From Rhododendron vialii (lineage: Eukaryota; Streptophyta; Magnoliopsida; Ericales; Ericaceae): DNA of 64,000 bases. Positions within the stretch are counted from its first letter, which is position 1. Each line of letters starts with the position of its first letter. Made by a program: the position numbers and the translations under genes. The notes beneath the pieces were generated by a model that saw nothing but the letters and a program-made list of their open reading frames with translations, was not told the origin of the DNA and ran no database searches. Positions 46,446-57,258 of the stretch are shown piece by piece. The DNA lies in assembly GCF_030253575.1 (NCBI RefSeq), contig NC_080567.1, positions 13,012,501 to 13,076,500 of the forward strand, read 5' to 3'.

Positions 46446-46785
46446 TAATCCACCTTGGATTATTTTTTGTCATTATTCAAAAAAAATCGCATTGGTTAGT
46501 TTTTCGTCAATTTTTTTGAGGATTATTGCTTCGTCATGACTAAATGAATCTAAAAAGTAAAAAATTATAACCGAAACTCAATTTTTTTGAATAAAGTCAA
46601 AAATAAGTTAATAAGCCAATTTTTTTTGTCTTTATTTAAAAAAAAAAAATTGAATTTTGATCGTAACTTTTTATTTTTTAGATTCCTTTCGTCATGACGA
46701 AGCAATAATTCTCAAAAAATTGATGAAAAACTAACAAATGCGAATTTTTTTTAAATAAAGACAAAAAATAATTTAAAGTGGATTA
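46446..46785. mobile_element. Long foldback element, about 340 bp
   Basis: The left arm runs from TAATCCACCTTGGATTATTT through TTGCTTCGTCATGACTAAAT to a central TTAATAAGCCAATTT. The right arm is its reverse complement with modest divergence (ATGACGAAGCAATAATTCTC ... AATTTAAAGTGGATTA). The arms are about 150-165 bases with almost no loop. No coding capacity. Confidence 0.85.
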
Positions 46786-46914
46786 TTTAGCCGAACAATG
46801 TAGATAATCTTCTTGGAGAAAGGTCTGCCAGATAAGCATTGGAAGAGGTGATGTGGTGATGAGATTGTGAGGGCGCATTCGAAAATGGCTACGTGCACAA
46901 TAGTGGAACACTAA

Positions 46915-47596
46915 GAGCATCTGCACCAGTATCTTTAAATTTTGGACCAAATTAGAGAGCAAAAAGCCACTTTATTACTTTAGTTACGCACTTTTAAAAT
47001 GTCTACTGCATCAGACTCTCTATATTAAAACTATCCCATTAAAAATATTATTTTTTATTCTAAAAAAAAACCACCAAACCAAACACCTCTCTCTCTCTCT
47101 AACTTCACCAAACACGGCACATCAGCCCAAACCAAACATGGCACCGAAACAAACCCTTTTTTTTGCTCTGTCTAAACCAAACACAGCAGCGATCGAGAAA
47201 CGTGAAGCTGGACCGAGACCCGATCGTCCCTAGTACGGATCGACTGTTCCAGACGAGCATCGTGTTTGTCGACGATGGTGGCAACGAGGACATGGCCGGG
47301 ACATCTGCCTGATGAAGATAGAGAGTTTGCAGCACTGGAACCAGCCGATTCGAGTGGAGGACAACGTCGAACTGGGGACGTCGAAGCACTTCGAGTGCCT
47401 CTTCTACATCGATCTTGGCACAGGAGGAACCAACGCGAGGGAACAGTTCCTCTTGTGTTTCAACGAGGAACTGTTCATCCGGCTACTTCAGGGGTTGTTT
47501 TCACGAGATTAGTAACGCCGAGTTTTTGAGGTTTTTTTGGAATTGGCTCTCTACTTTGACTTAGAAGAGGGAGTAGAGAGGGAGATGTGGATGCTC
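46915..47596. mobile_element. PIF/Harbinger-type element with GC-rich cargo, TSD TAA
   Basis: 682 bp, starting GAGCATCTGCACCAG and ending GAGATGTGGATGCTC, flanked by TAA (46912-46914 and 47597-47599). The edges are AT-rich like the other GAGCATC elements. The middle (about 47175-47515) is GC-rich and coding-like, with open frames in several phases (for example RVEDNVELGTSKHFECLFYI). I do not recognise a protein family. A captured gene fragment is the likeliest reading. Confidence 0.7.
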
Positions 47597-47604
47597 TAAC
47601 GGAA

Positions 47605-47830
47605 CACAACATATTGATGTCATCATGATTTTCGGCAAAAAACAACGTTGTTTTGCCTTAATAAAAAAATCAAAAAAGAAAAAACAAATCCAGTTTCAAA
47701 ACTTAGTCAAAACTCCCCCCTCCTCATCACTTTACCTTCGACCCTCCTCTCTCCCCCCCTCGACCACCACCACCACCATCGATGCCGACTCCAGCCATGC
47801 TACTACGGCGTACTGGAATTTCCGGCCGAG
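47605..47830 (+). repeat. Repeat R, copy 1 (paired with 54612-54780)
   Basis: GGAACACAACRT, AACRTYGTTTTGCCTT, TCCTCAYTTTACCTT and GACCACCACCACC, followed by ATGCCGACTCYAGCCATGCT, appear in the same order and orientation as at 54612-54780. The type of element is unknown. Confidence 0.75.
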
Positions 47831-48035
47831 ATTTTGCAAAGCGTTTTTTTTTACTGTCATTTAATCATTTTCTGGTCCAAAAAAAAAAAAAAACGTTCCC
47901 CAAAAGTTTTTCAGAATTTTAGCAAAACGTGGGCTTAACCATAGTACGTGCGCGAGGCTCAAATCCCGGAGTTGCACCCCCCCTGCGCGCGAATAACCCG
48001 TGACGCGCACCCGGTTAATTGGTAGCTATCACCAG

Positions 48036-49449
48036 AGACTCTTCATAAGAACATTACGGTCCAGAAAAGGCTACTCTCTTCTGTAAGGAGAAGAGGTTTA
48101 GGCCTAGAAGTATTTGTCTCAGACCTTCCAGTTGAAGAAGAAGAGGAGGGTAAGGAGGATTGGTGGGATCCCATCATTGCTTACCTGAAATGGCCTCATA
48201 TGGGAGCTAGTAGGAAGGTTAGGAGAAGAGCATTGAGTTATGTTCTTCTTGGGGATGAGTCGTACAAGAAAGGCCTCGAAGATGATTTGTTATTGAGATG
48301 TTTATGCCATACCGAGGCCATGAAGGTAATGGCAGAAGTCCACGAAGGGATTTGTGGAGCACATTAGTCCGGTATAAAGATGAGGTGGCTGGTTAGAAGG
48401 TATGGTTACTATTGGCCCACTATATTTGAGGATTGCATACGTTTTTCTAAGGGTTGCCAGCCTTGTCAAGCTCATGGCCCAGTACACCACACACCTGCAA
48501 AAGATTATCAAGCCGTAGTAAAGCCTTGGCCTTTTAGAGGTTGGGCTTTGGACATAATTGGGATGATTTATCCCCCTTCATTGAAGCAGCACAGGTTCAT
48601 TTTGGTAGCTACGGATTATTTGACAAAATGTGCAGAGGATTTTCCATTGAAATCTGTGGATCAACAGGATGTGATCAAAGTTATGAAGGAAAAGATTATC
48701 TATAGGTTTGGAATACCAGAGCATTTTGTGGCGGACAGAGGCTCAGTGTTCTTTGGAGCACAAGTTCGGGCCTTTGCAAGCCAATTCAACATACAGCTCT
48801 CTCATTCAACACCTTATTATGCACAAGGGAATGGTCAGGCTGAATCAACCAATAAGACCTTGATTGGGATTATTGAGAAGATGATAGAAGAAAATCCAAG
48901 GGTTTGGCATGAGCTCCTCTCTGATGCATTATGGGCTTACAGAACTTCAAAGAAAGAGGCTACAAATGTTACTCCTTACATGCTCATATATGGCCATGAC
49001 CTTATACTCCCTATGGAAGTGACGGTTAGATCGGCCAGAATTGCTTACCAAATGGCTTAAGTCCTGCCGATTATAGTCAAGCTATGTTAATGGAGATGGA
49101 AGACCTTGATGAGGTGAGGTTAGCTGCTCTAGACCATATGCTGGTTCAGAAGCGTCACGTGGCTAAGGCTTATAATAGAAGAGTAAGAAGGAAGAGTTTC
49201 ACCGAAGGAGATTTGGTGTGGCAGGTAGTTCTTCCATTGGGCGCACAAACCCCAAGGAATGGAAAATGGTCTCCAACGTGGGAAGGGCCATATCAAATTG
49301 GCAAGGTGTTTGAAGGTAATGTTTATCTTTTAACGGGTTTAGATGGTGGAATGCATAAACATACTATCAATGGCAAGTTTTTAAAACATCATTATCCTAC
49401 GATGTGGGAAATGAGAGATTTTAATGAAAAGCTACCATCAAAGCCATAG
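48036..49449 (+). pseudogene. Tat-type integrase, interrupted
   Basis: The frame runs from the RH-INT linker (EDWWDPIIAYLKWPHM near 48150) through the integrase zinc-binding part (HEGICGAH; CQPCQAHG), then the DDE core. The first Asp is in WALDIIG, the second in FVADRGSVF and the Glu in GNGQAEST. A GPY-type C-terminal module (WEGPYQIGKVFEGNVYLLTG) ends at 49449. Lesions are an in-frame TAG at 48365-48367, just after the HEGICGAH motif, and a one-base deletion near 49050 that shifts the last 125 codons. An intact integrase inserts element cDNA into the chromosome; this copy cannot encode one. Confidence 0.88.
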
Positions 49450-49627
49450 TAAATAAGTAAAGGCTTGAATCTGTTTAGGCCACCATAAAGGCCTGAATCT
49501 GTTTAGGCCACCAAAAACATTAACAGTCAAAAAGGCCTAAAGATCAGGCCATGCAAACACCAACAGCCCTAAGGATTAGAGTTCAGGGCTACATCAAGGT
49601 TCTACTTTATTACAAGGCCAGGATGGC

Positions 49628-52593
49628 CTACAGTTCATTAAGGAGACTTGATCCAAGATTGTCCCATGAGGTAGCAAGATTGTTGAGTTGGGCCTCTAAC
49701 CTTTCTTTTGAGGTTTGGAGGCTTGATTGATTTGGAACCAGGGGTAGAAGCTTAATCTTGACAGCCTTGGAAGTGGCAAACAGTTCTTTCTGCTGAGCCT
49801 CCAGACTTGATTGTTGGGTCACCATGACCACCATGCTTTTCTCTGCATCTTCTTGTTTCTGCTTCAGCTCTTGGATCTGGTCTTCCCAGGCCTGGATGTC
49901 TTTGGTAAGGTCGGCTTTTTGCACCTCAAGTGCCTCAATTTGGGTCTTGAAAGCTTCATAGCCACTTTCACATTTGCCCAAATCTTGGCGAAGTTCCTCG
50001 ATTTTAGTAAGGCTCATTTCAACCTTGGAGAGTTCTAGAGACGCATGGTCATATGATTTTTGCATGTCTGGGAAGTCTTTGTGGAAGTATTGCAGAGTTG
50101 TTTCGGCGGCTTCACTGAAGGCCTGCGCCCGGGCCAGAATGCCGAGAGCCTTCTTGAACGAGGAAACCCTTCCTAGATGAAGAGCTGTCCTGATGTCCAT
50201 CTTGATCAAGGCCTTAAATGTCTCATTGGCTTCGGCAATCTCTCCAGCTGTTGGGGGCACTTGGGTAGAACTGGACCTGTCTCCAAAAATGCCTGAAAGA
50301 GATATCTGAACAAGGTTAGCAGCAGTTTTGAAGAAGTCTTCCATGTCTTCATCAGCTGCCTCATCAACAATTTCTTCCTTTTGGATGGGTGTTGGGTCAG
50401 GATTGATTGGAGACGCCTTAGATTTTTCTGGAGTTTGGGATGATGCTTCATGCTCAGGGTTGGTTGGAGGGCCTTCCGAGGTAGCCTGGGTTCATCAGAA
50501 TATAAGAAACAAGTTTGTCAAGGAAAGACTAGGAGAGAATCAGGAGAATCAAAGTTAAGAATTGACGTTTACCTCCAATGATGCAGTGGAAGAATCACCA
50601 GAGGCAGTTGGAGGACTTTTTTTCAATTTTACCTCTTGTGTTTCCTCTTTTTGTGACTTTTTGGTACGAGCCGTCGGGGTCTTGGTCGTTTTGGTTTCCC
50701 TTTTTGGGGCTGATTCAACATGGTGGGCGGTCTCTTTTGATTCGGCCTGAATGAAAGTACAAAGTTTGGTAAAGGTATGAATTTGAGTATTCAGGTCTTA
50801 GTGAAAGTGAGATTCAGGCTTTGATACAGAGATACCTTGGAAGAAAGATCAACCTATTCAGGGGAGCTAGTCTTGGTGCTGCTTCGGGTCCTACCAGCAA
50901 TGGCAGCAGTCTTCTCCTGCAGGTTTAGATATTTAGGTCTGAATCACAAAGTTGAATAAGAAAGGAAAGAGTTGAGCGGATCATATAGTTGCGGGTCTCT
51001 TGTCAGATAGCTTCTTGAGCCTTTTCTTCTGCGGGATTCCGGTTGGTTCAGGTTTGATAATTTCTTGTGTACCTGAAATGGAAAGTACATGAATAAGTAT
51101 AGTAAAGACCTGAATTGAGATGGCGAATGGGGCAAGCAGGCTAGATCTTTATGCATACCTTTCCTTTTCAAGCTTGTGGATGGAGAGGAACCTTCAGAAC
51201 GAGAGGTTTTCTTCTTGGCAGGATCAACATCCTTCACAATTATGGCAACAGGAGTAATTTTTGCCAAAACCTTGCCCAGGTCTTCGACGAAGTATTTGTC
51301 TACATGTGCTGCCCACCATTTTCCGAATCTAAGGGACTTTTCTGGGCATTCAGGATAAGGCCTTAACTAAAAGGTGGCCTCATCCTTGGCAAATTGGTTC
51401 CGGATGGTCTCTAGGGTCTTTTCTGGTAAGATGACTCTATCAATGAAATCCTCGTTGCAAGACAGATATGGGGGGATTGGAATGAACTGCATAAGCCCAA
51501 ATTGGCGAGCGAATTGAGCAGCGTTGTAGTACTCCGTCCCACATCTGTTGTTGGCCGAGGACATTCCCATGCCATATAATAGGTCTCTCGAAATAAGGAA
51601 GCTGGCCCAAACCTCCTTATGCTCATCAAAGTTCTCTCCAGGCTCACCAGCAGGGTTTTTCAGCCATAGAGGTACAGTTTCCCTTTCGAATGGCATGTAG
51701 CCCTTGCCCAAGGTGGTTAGTTCACGGTAAAAGTAGGTGAAGCAGGAGTTAAAGTCGTGTGAGTGGAGTTCTTGACCCATGTAGTGACGGCCGTAACATG
51801 CATGTGCGGGGTTCTTGTTCATTTTTGGGGCCAGTGTGGGGAAATATGACCATAGCCAAAGGGTGACAATCCAGAGAGGGCCGGGGGCAAAGACAAATTT
51901 GTTGGTTAACAGTTCCTGCATGCCGCGGTATAAATGTGCGAGGGCTAGTGGGGCTAGGGCCAATTTCTGGCCCGAAGCCAAGGCCTTAGCAATGTCAGTG
52001 AATTCTTTGGTAATCCTACTTGAAGAAACACAAAAAATGCATATGTTCAACCAATAGATGAGAAGAGCTACATGCTTTTCCTCGGTGACTTCGTCCCCCC
52101 CTTCACCAGCAAAGTATTTCAAGAAGTTGGAATAGGCCAAATGGGCCGATTCAGGGTATGTAAAAGATGGGGTTTTCTGTGAAACAAAACAATCGGCCCT
52201 AATCCCGTGGGGGTGAAAGCTTGTAAGAAAAGAGACATCTTGCATCGTGATACCCATCATACCAACATGAAAGTGAAAAGCGTTAGAGGAAACACACCAG
52301 AACTGGGCCGCAGCCATGAACAGGGCTTTATCCATATCGATGAGATGGCGGCTGAGCATGATGGCTTCGTATATCCCTACCTCCTTCCATAGTCCCTCCT
52401 TCATAGCTGCTACACGATTGACCCATTGGACGTACTGCTTGTCAGGCCTGTGCCAGAGCCGATTTGGGATATCCCTAGGATATGCGGTCCAATAGGTAGT
52501 GATGAAATCAAATGGCAAGGCTTTTTCAGCAAGGGGATAGAACGGGTAGAGTGACTCCGGGAAATCACCATTGAAGGCAGGCTCAAGCCCCAT
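49628..52593 (-). pseudogene. Plant mobile domain (PMD, MAIN/MAIL-like) gene, antisense inside the retrotransposon
   Basis: The ATG at 52593 opens a 408-codon frame (MGLEPAFNGDFPE ...) with the aminotransferase-like plant mobile domain: W-rich core, GMMGITMQDVSFLTSF, GGDEVTEEKHVALLIYWLN, and a conserved YGRHYMGQELHSHDF. TAG at 51367-51369 interrupts it. The same frame continues (ECPEKSLRFGKWWAAHVDKY) to a GTATGC donor after 51159. Further exons are visible at about 51072-50975, 50925-50860, 50748-50573 and 50488-49628, some with clear CAG acceptors. The last exon encodes an acidic linker and a 170-residue coiled coil (ELSKVEMSLTKIEELRQDLG). PMD proteins include MAIN and MAIL1, which act in gene silencing, and related copies occur in plant transposons. 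Introns on the antisense strand mean it is transcribed separately from the element RNA. Confidence 0.8.
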
Positions 52594-52825
52594 TTTAACA
52601 GTGGATGAGCGGGGTGGGGTACGATCGATTAGGATCTTAGAGTTGATGGAAAGGCTTTCGGACTTGATGATCTTCTTGATTTCGTCGGTGTAGGAAGTTT
52701 GGTTCTTGACCGGTTGTTTAGCCCTAAAGACGACATTATTCGGAGCTTTGTGGGTTCAACAATGGTGGCTAGGGTTTTTCAGCTTTGGATGAGAGAGAAA
52801 GGGGCAACGAAAAACGAAAAGTGAA

Positions 52826-52835
52826 GGGGGGGGGG

Positions 52836-52897
<62 letters not shown>

Positions 52898-52898
52898 C
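52826..52898. repeat. G-run plus GA microsatellite
   Basis: A run of about 13 G is followed by (GA)n to 52898. It lies upstream of the antisense PMD gene, where on minus it is a CT-rich leader. Confidence 0.95.
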
Positions 52899-53139
52899 CA
52901 ACTTTAATAAGGGCGGTGCTGGTTTTAGTTTTTGGGAAAAAACGTTTCAAGAACTTGGGGATATGTACTACCTCCTCTTTTTTCTCTCTACTTTTTGAAT
53001 TTTTGTTTCTATCCTAATAAAGGCTGCGTGTATAACAAGAGAGGTTGGGTTGGAAAGGGTTCGTTTGGAAGCTTTTAGAGTCCCAAGGTGAGAAAGCAGA
53101 CCTCCTTTATGGATAGAAGCCCCACATGAAGATCTGATA

Positions 53140-53167
53140 ATGATTGCAGCCGATTCAAAAAGGAAAA

Positions 53168-53202
<35 letters not shown>
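53140..53202 (+). promoter_or_regulatory. Polypurine tract ending in a 35-G homopolymer
   Basis: AAAAAGGAAAAGGGG runs into 35 consecutive G (53168-53202), three bases before the 3' LTR starts at 53206. The position fits the polypurine tract that primes plus-strand DNA synthesis; the extreme G length is unusual. Confidence 0.7.
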
Positions 53203-53204
<2 letters not shown>

Positions 53205-53205
53205 A

Positions 53206-54227
53206 TGGTTTATACCCGTTTTTTGCATGGCACCACGGATCGGGCTAGTCGTGATTGGATTTTTGATTAATTCCTTAATTGATTTGGGCTGAAGATTAAG
53301 TAATTGGTTTGGTAAATCTTGGGCCATGGATATTTTCCATTTGGGCCAAAGAAACACGTGGCCCAATGGTCAAGTGCAGCTCATGAAGAAGGTGTTGACG
53401 TGGCTCACGAAGCAGGCCCACGGTTCTAGGCCTGTAAGGAGGATGATGATTTGGTTTGGTTCAGGGAACAAGACCCATGATTGTAGGGAATTGGTTGTTT
53501 TCGTGGCAGTTATTTTTCCTCCACATTCAAAGGCCAATTGACTTAGTCAATCGGCCATGGGTCACGCAGAAGCACAAAAAGGGGGAAGTGGGGTGATATT
53601 TTACCAAGGCATGGGACACATGTCAACGTATGAGAGACCCACTACCCATGATCCAACTCAACTGCTCTTGACTTCTGAAAACTGCCCATGATCAAACATG
53701 CATGAAAAGAGGAGCTTCATGGGACACGTGTCGGCCTATGGTGCAAAGCAGAATTCGAGTTTAGGCCTGAATTAGCTTACTTCTGTGCCTATAAATACAA
53801 GTTTAGAAGATGAAAAACGAGTCCAACACCAATCAAAGCTCAACGCTTACAACCAAAGCCTTCCCAGCGAAGCATACTTTCCTACTTTTAGCAAAGTAGT
53901 TTATTGAGTACCTGGTGCTCAAACCCCATTCAAACTCATTTCTTCAAGTAGTTTGGATTTTTTACTTTTTCTGTACAAACTTTATTATCCTGGAGTAATA
54001 AATTTCACGTTTCTACATCCATTTCCTATACGACTAGGAAATTTTAAGTCCACAACCGTGTGGCAAGCAACGAACCACATTGTGATCGTTAACCTTTGGG
54101 TCACACACAATCGTTCTTACGTTAGAAGTCAAGATTCACGGGAATCTTCACCAAAAGTTAGGCGCTACAAGTCTTGGCACACCCGCACTCAACGCATTCA
54201 CGCCTTTGCCAAAAACGAGAGTTTTCA
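53206..54227 (+). mobile_element. 3' LTR of the split Tat element
   Basis: It starts TGGTTTATACCCGTTTTTTG and ends GAGAGTTTTCA. It is 1022 bp and near-identical (mid-90s percent by eye) to the LTR at 60879-61894, inverted. CCTATAAATACAAG near 53790 is the LTR TATA box. It is followed by ACATG (54228-54232), half of the TSD. Confidence 0.88.
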
Positions 54228-54232
54228 ACATG

Positions 54233-55109
54233 GTACAAACCTTTTGTGCACTAGAGTTTTGACACCAACAAAAACAGTTTTGGCATTATCATTTCTCATT
54301 TTATTTACACATCATCATATTTTTCCCGATTCACATCAAACTCACTTCTCCTCCATTAATCTTCTTCTCTCTTTTTGGAACAACCTCTGTTAATCTTCTT
54401 GTGACCACAAATTTCTGAATACTCGTTCATTTTCACCCTCGAAAAGTCTAACTAAAGGACTTCGAGGTTGCTACCGTTCATTGCTGAGATGAGATCCAAG
54501 CCGTCAGATGTACGATTCGACAGCTCAGAGGTGCACAGTATGGTGCTGCGCACACCACTGCACAACACCATTCTCCAATTTTGAAAATGTTGCATGCAAA
54601 ACAGTAGAAATACAACATGGAACACAACGTCCTGACGCCAGCAGAAAACAACATCGTTTTGCCTTCTAAAAAAAAACCCCCCCTTTTCAAAACTCCTCTC
54701 TCCTCCTCACTTTACCTTTGACCCCCTCTCTCTCTCCCCTTGACCACCACCACCGATGCCGACTCTAGCCATGCTACCGCTGGTTTGATGGTGGTTGTGG
54801 TGATGCTAATGCTAAAAAGAGAGAGTGGACGAAGGTGGCGTCGCACCGATGGTAGCAATGTTCTGAACACTGTACCGGCTTTCCTACTGGTACGGTACGT
54901 ACCGGTACCGGTCAGATACCGGGTACTGTTTCGGATTTACCACAACTACAATATATATAATAATTATATATAATCATAATTCAAAAAAATCCCCCATACT
55001 ATGCAATTCATCATAAAATACCTATGTGTTTGCATCTTGTCCCACATTGCCTTGTTACAAAATTCTTTTCCATCTTAAATGACTTTGCACACTAGTAGAC
55101 TTGTAAATG
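54233..55109. repeat. Former left flank of the Tat element, now between its halves
   Basis: It starts GTACAAACCTTTTGTGCAC, followed by GACACCAACAAAAACAGTTT, a phrase that also follows the other half at 61904-61960. Then come Repeat R copy 2 (54612-54780) and GTACCGGTAC-rich hAT-like debris (54855-54930). No gene. Confidence 0.7.
54612..54780 (+). repeat. Repeat R, copy 2
   Basis: Same motif order as 47605-47830 with shorter homopolymers. Before the inferred inversion the two copies would have been inverted to each other and close together. Confidence 0.75.
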
Positions 55110-57258
55110 AGGACCCAAACTGTTCGCTTCAGTATTCATACTTCTTGAGACATGTTTGACAGTTACGTTATCAAAGTCTTGAATTAGCTGCACCGCTGCC
55201 ATGTAGTAAGGGGCTACCTCCTCACTATAGCACTTAAACGTCCCCGCCAAATGGTTGATTACAAGGTTTGAATCCCTATAACCCTTATCGCTCTGGCCTC
55301 GAGATCCCTAAGGATCTCAAGGCCTATTACCATCGCTTCATATTCAGCTTGATTATTTGTACATGGAAAATCAAATTGAAAAGATAGCTTGGTTCTCAGG
55401 CCTTGGGGAGATATAATGATAATTCCACAGCCTGAGACCATTTGAGTTTTTGATCCATCAAAGAGACGAGCCCAAGGGGTGAGTGAGATTTCAAAAGCGC
55501 TTAGCCCTGTATCAGATTCTTCGCCGACATCCACGCAAGGATGATCAACAAGAAAATCTGCTAAGGCCTGGCCCTTTACAGCCTTTTGAGGGACATATTG
55601 AAAACTGAATTCCATTAAAGCCAGAGACCATTTGCCTATTCGGCATCGCATGATTGGCCGAGAAAGCAGGCACTTAATAAGGTCTGTTTGACTCATATTG
55701 TAAACCACAACGGGGAAGCATGTAGTGCCTCAATTTTATTGCTGCAAAGTACAAAGCAAGACACAACTTTTCAATGGGAGTGTATCTCCTTTCACAAGAA
55801 GTTAACAGCCTACTTAAATAATACACAGCTTGCTCTTTCCCTTGCTCGTTGTCTTGTGCTAAAAGGCATCCAATAGAGCCTTCTGCAGCTGAAATGTAGA
55901 GCTTCAAAGGCTTGTTCTTGATGGGAGGCATAAGGACTGGAGCCTTTGCTAGGTAGCCTTTGATCTTGTCAAAAGCCTTCTGATGGCTGGTCTCCCAAAC
56001 AAAAGTGTCTTGATCCTTTAGCCTCAAGAGTTGAGAGAAGACCTGAACCTTTCCTGCTAGGTTTGAGATGAACTTTCTCAAAAAGTTGAATGATCCTAAG
56101 AGCTTCTGCAACTCCTTCTTGGTAGTAGGAGGCTTTGCTTCTATGATTGCCTTGGCCTTATTCTTATCAATCTCAATCCCTCTGTTGTGAACCAAAAACC
56201 TTAGGAACTTGCCTGCGGAGACTCTGAAGGCACACTTTAAGGGGTTCACCTTCAAGTCAAATTGTTGCATCCTCAAGAATGACCTCCTCAAGTGTTCTAA
56301 GTGTTCTTCATAGGACTGAGATTTGACCACTATGTCATCGATGTAGATCTCCTGAAACGACCAATGAAATCATGTAAGATGGCGTTCATTGCTCGTTGAA
56401 ATGAGGCTCTTGCATTCTTTAGGCCGAATGGCATTACAACCCACTCAAAGGTTTCCAAAGCTCCGGGACACCTAAAAGCGGTCTTAGCCGTATCGGCCTC
56501 ATCGATGAAAATCTGATTATAACCGGAATGACCATCCATGAAGGACAAAACCTTATGGCCTGATGCCCAATCCACCAACAGATCTGCAACCGGCATTGGA
56601 TACTCATCCTTTGGGGAAGCCAAATTCAGATTTTGGAAGTCCACACATGCTCTGATCTTGCCATTCTTCTTAAGGACTGGTACGAATTAGAAAGCCAAGT
56701 AACATACCTAGCCGTTCGTATAAACCCAGCATTGAAAAGGCGTTCGATCTCATCTTTTACTTGCAAGTAGACCTCATTGGACATCCTCCTTGGTGGCTGT
56801 TTGAAAGGCCTGAATCCTGGCTGGATAGGTAACTTGTGTTCCACCAAATCCCTAGACAAGCCTGGAAGTTTGTCATAATTCCAGGCAAAACAAGACTTAA
56901 ATTTTGTTAAGAGCTGAATGAACTCTTCTTTCACGTCCTCTGGCAGGAGCTGACTGATATATACAGGCCTAGGATTTTCTGAATCTCCTAGGTTATCTTC
57001 TTCCAAAGGATCTTGAACATCAGCTTTCAAGTCGTCTAACTTGGCAGGGGCTGCCTCCAAGTCTTCCAACCCTATCTCATCCAGGTCTTCCTCCACATTG
57101 TCATCTTCATTGATTACTTCGGCCGAACAGGCCGAATAACCCTCTTCTTCCTGCTCTTGTTCTTCTTTAAGTCTTTTTTCAAGTAAATAAGCCTCAAACT
57201 TTGTCAACGTAGCTAACAAAACCATGTCCTTCTCTTTTTCTGAAGGCCTTATTGACAT
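55110..57258 (-). pseudogene. Reverse transcriptase and RNase H region, frameshifted
   Basis: An acidic pre-RT linker (57258-56950) leads into the RT: LPGLSRDLVEHKLPIQPGFR, VDFQNLNLASPKDEYPMP with one base phase change, FMDGHSGYNQI, and the catalytic YIDD-type box near 56335. The first, reverse-transcriptase-linked RH follows (TFVWETSHQKAFDKIKGYL ... YYLSRLLTSCERRYTPIEKL). The archaeal-type RH has FDGS and NNQAEYEAMV acidic residues. Frame breaks occur near 56690, 56335, 55700 and 55268. The protein cannot be made as is. Confidence 0.85.

Larger units (their letters stand above)
48010..54227 (+). mobile_element. Tat-lineage Ty3/gypsy element, 3' half (INT, antisense PMD gene, 3' LTR)
   Basis: It begins abruptly near 48010-48035 inside the RH-INT linker, then integrase (plus), an antisense gene (minus), a polypurine tract and a 1022-bp LTR. 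The LTR matches 60879-61894 in inverted orientation. Everything missing from its 5' side (LTR, gag, PR, RT, RH) is present in the minus-strand half at 55110-61894. The base after the LTR starts ACATG, the same duplication as beside the other half. I infer that it is the inverted 3' half of one element. Confidence 0.85.

Noticed and set aside
47105..47529. Host gene in the GC-rich stretch
   Set aside because: Frames are short and in several phases, there is no recognised domain, and the whole stretch lies within a TAA-flanked Harbinger-type element.
49811..50558. Plus-strand frames opposite the PMD coiled coil
   Set aside because: They are shadows of the minus-strand coding exon and lack domains.
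51815..52392. Plus-strand frames opposite the PMD domain
   Set aside because: They are shadows; the minus frame is longer and has the conserved PMD motifs.
53953..54393. 146-codon frame in the Tat 3' LTR and the matching minus frame at 60599-61408
   Set aside because: Both lie in the LTRs and are chance frames shared because the LTRs are copies of each other.
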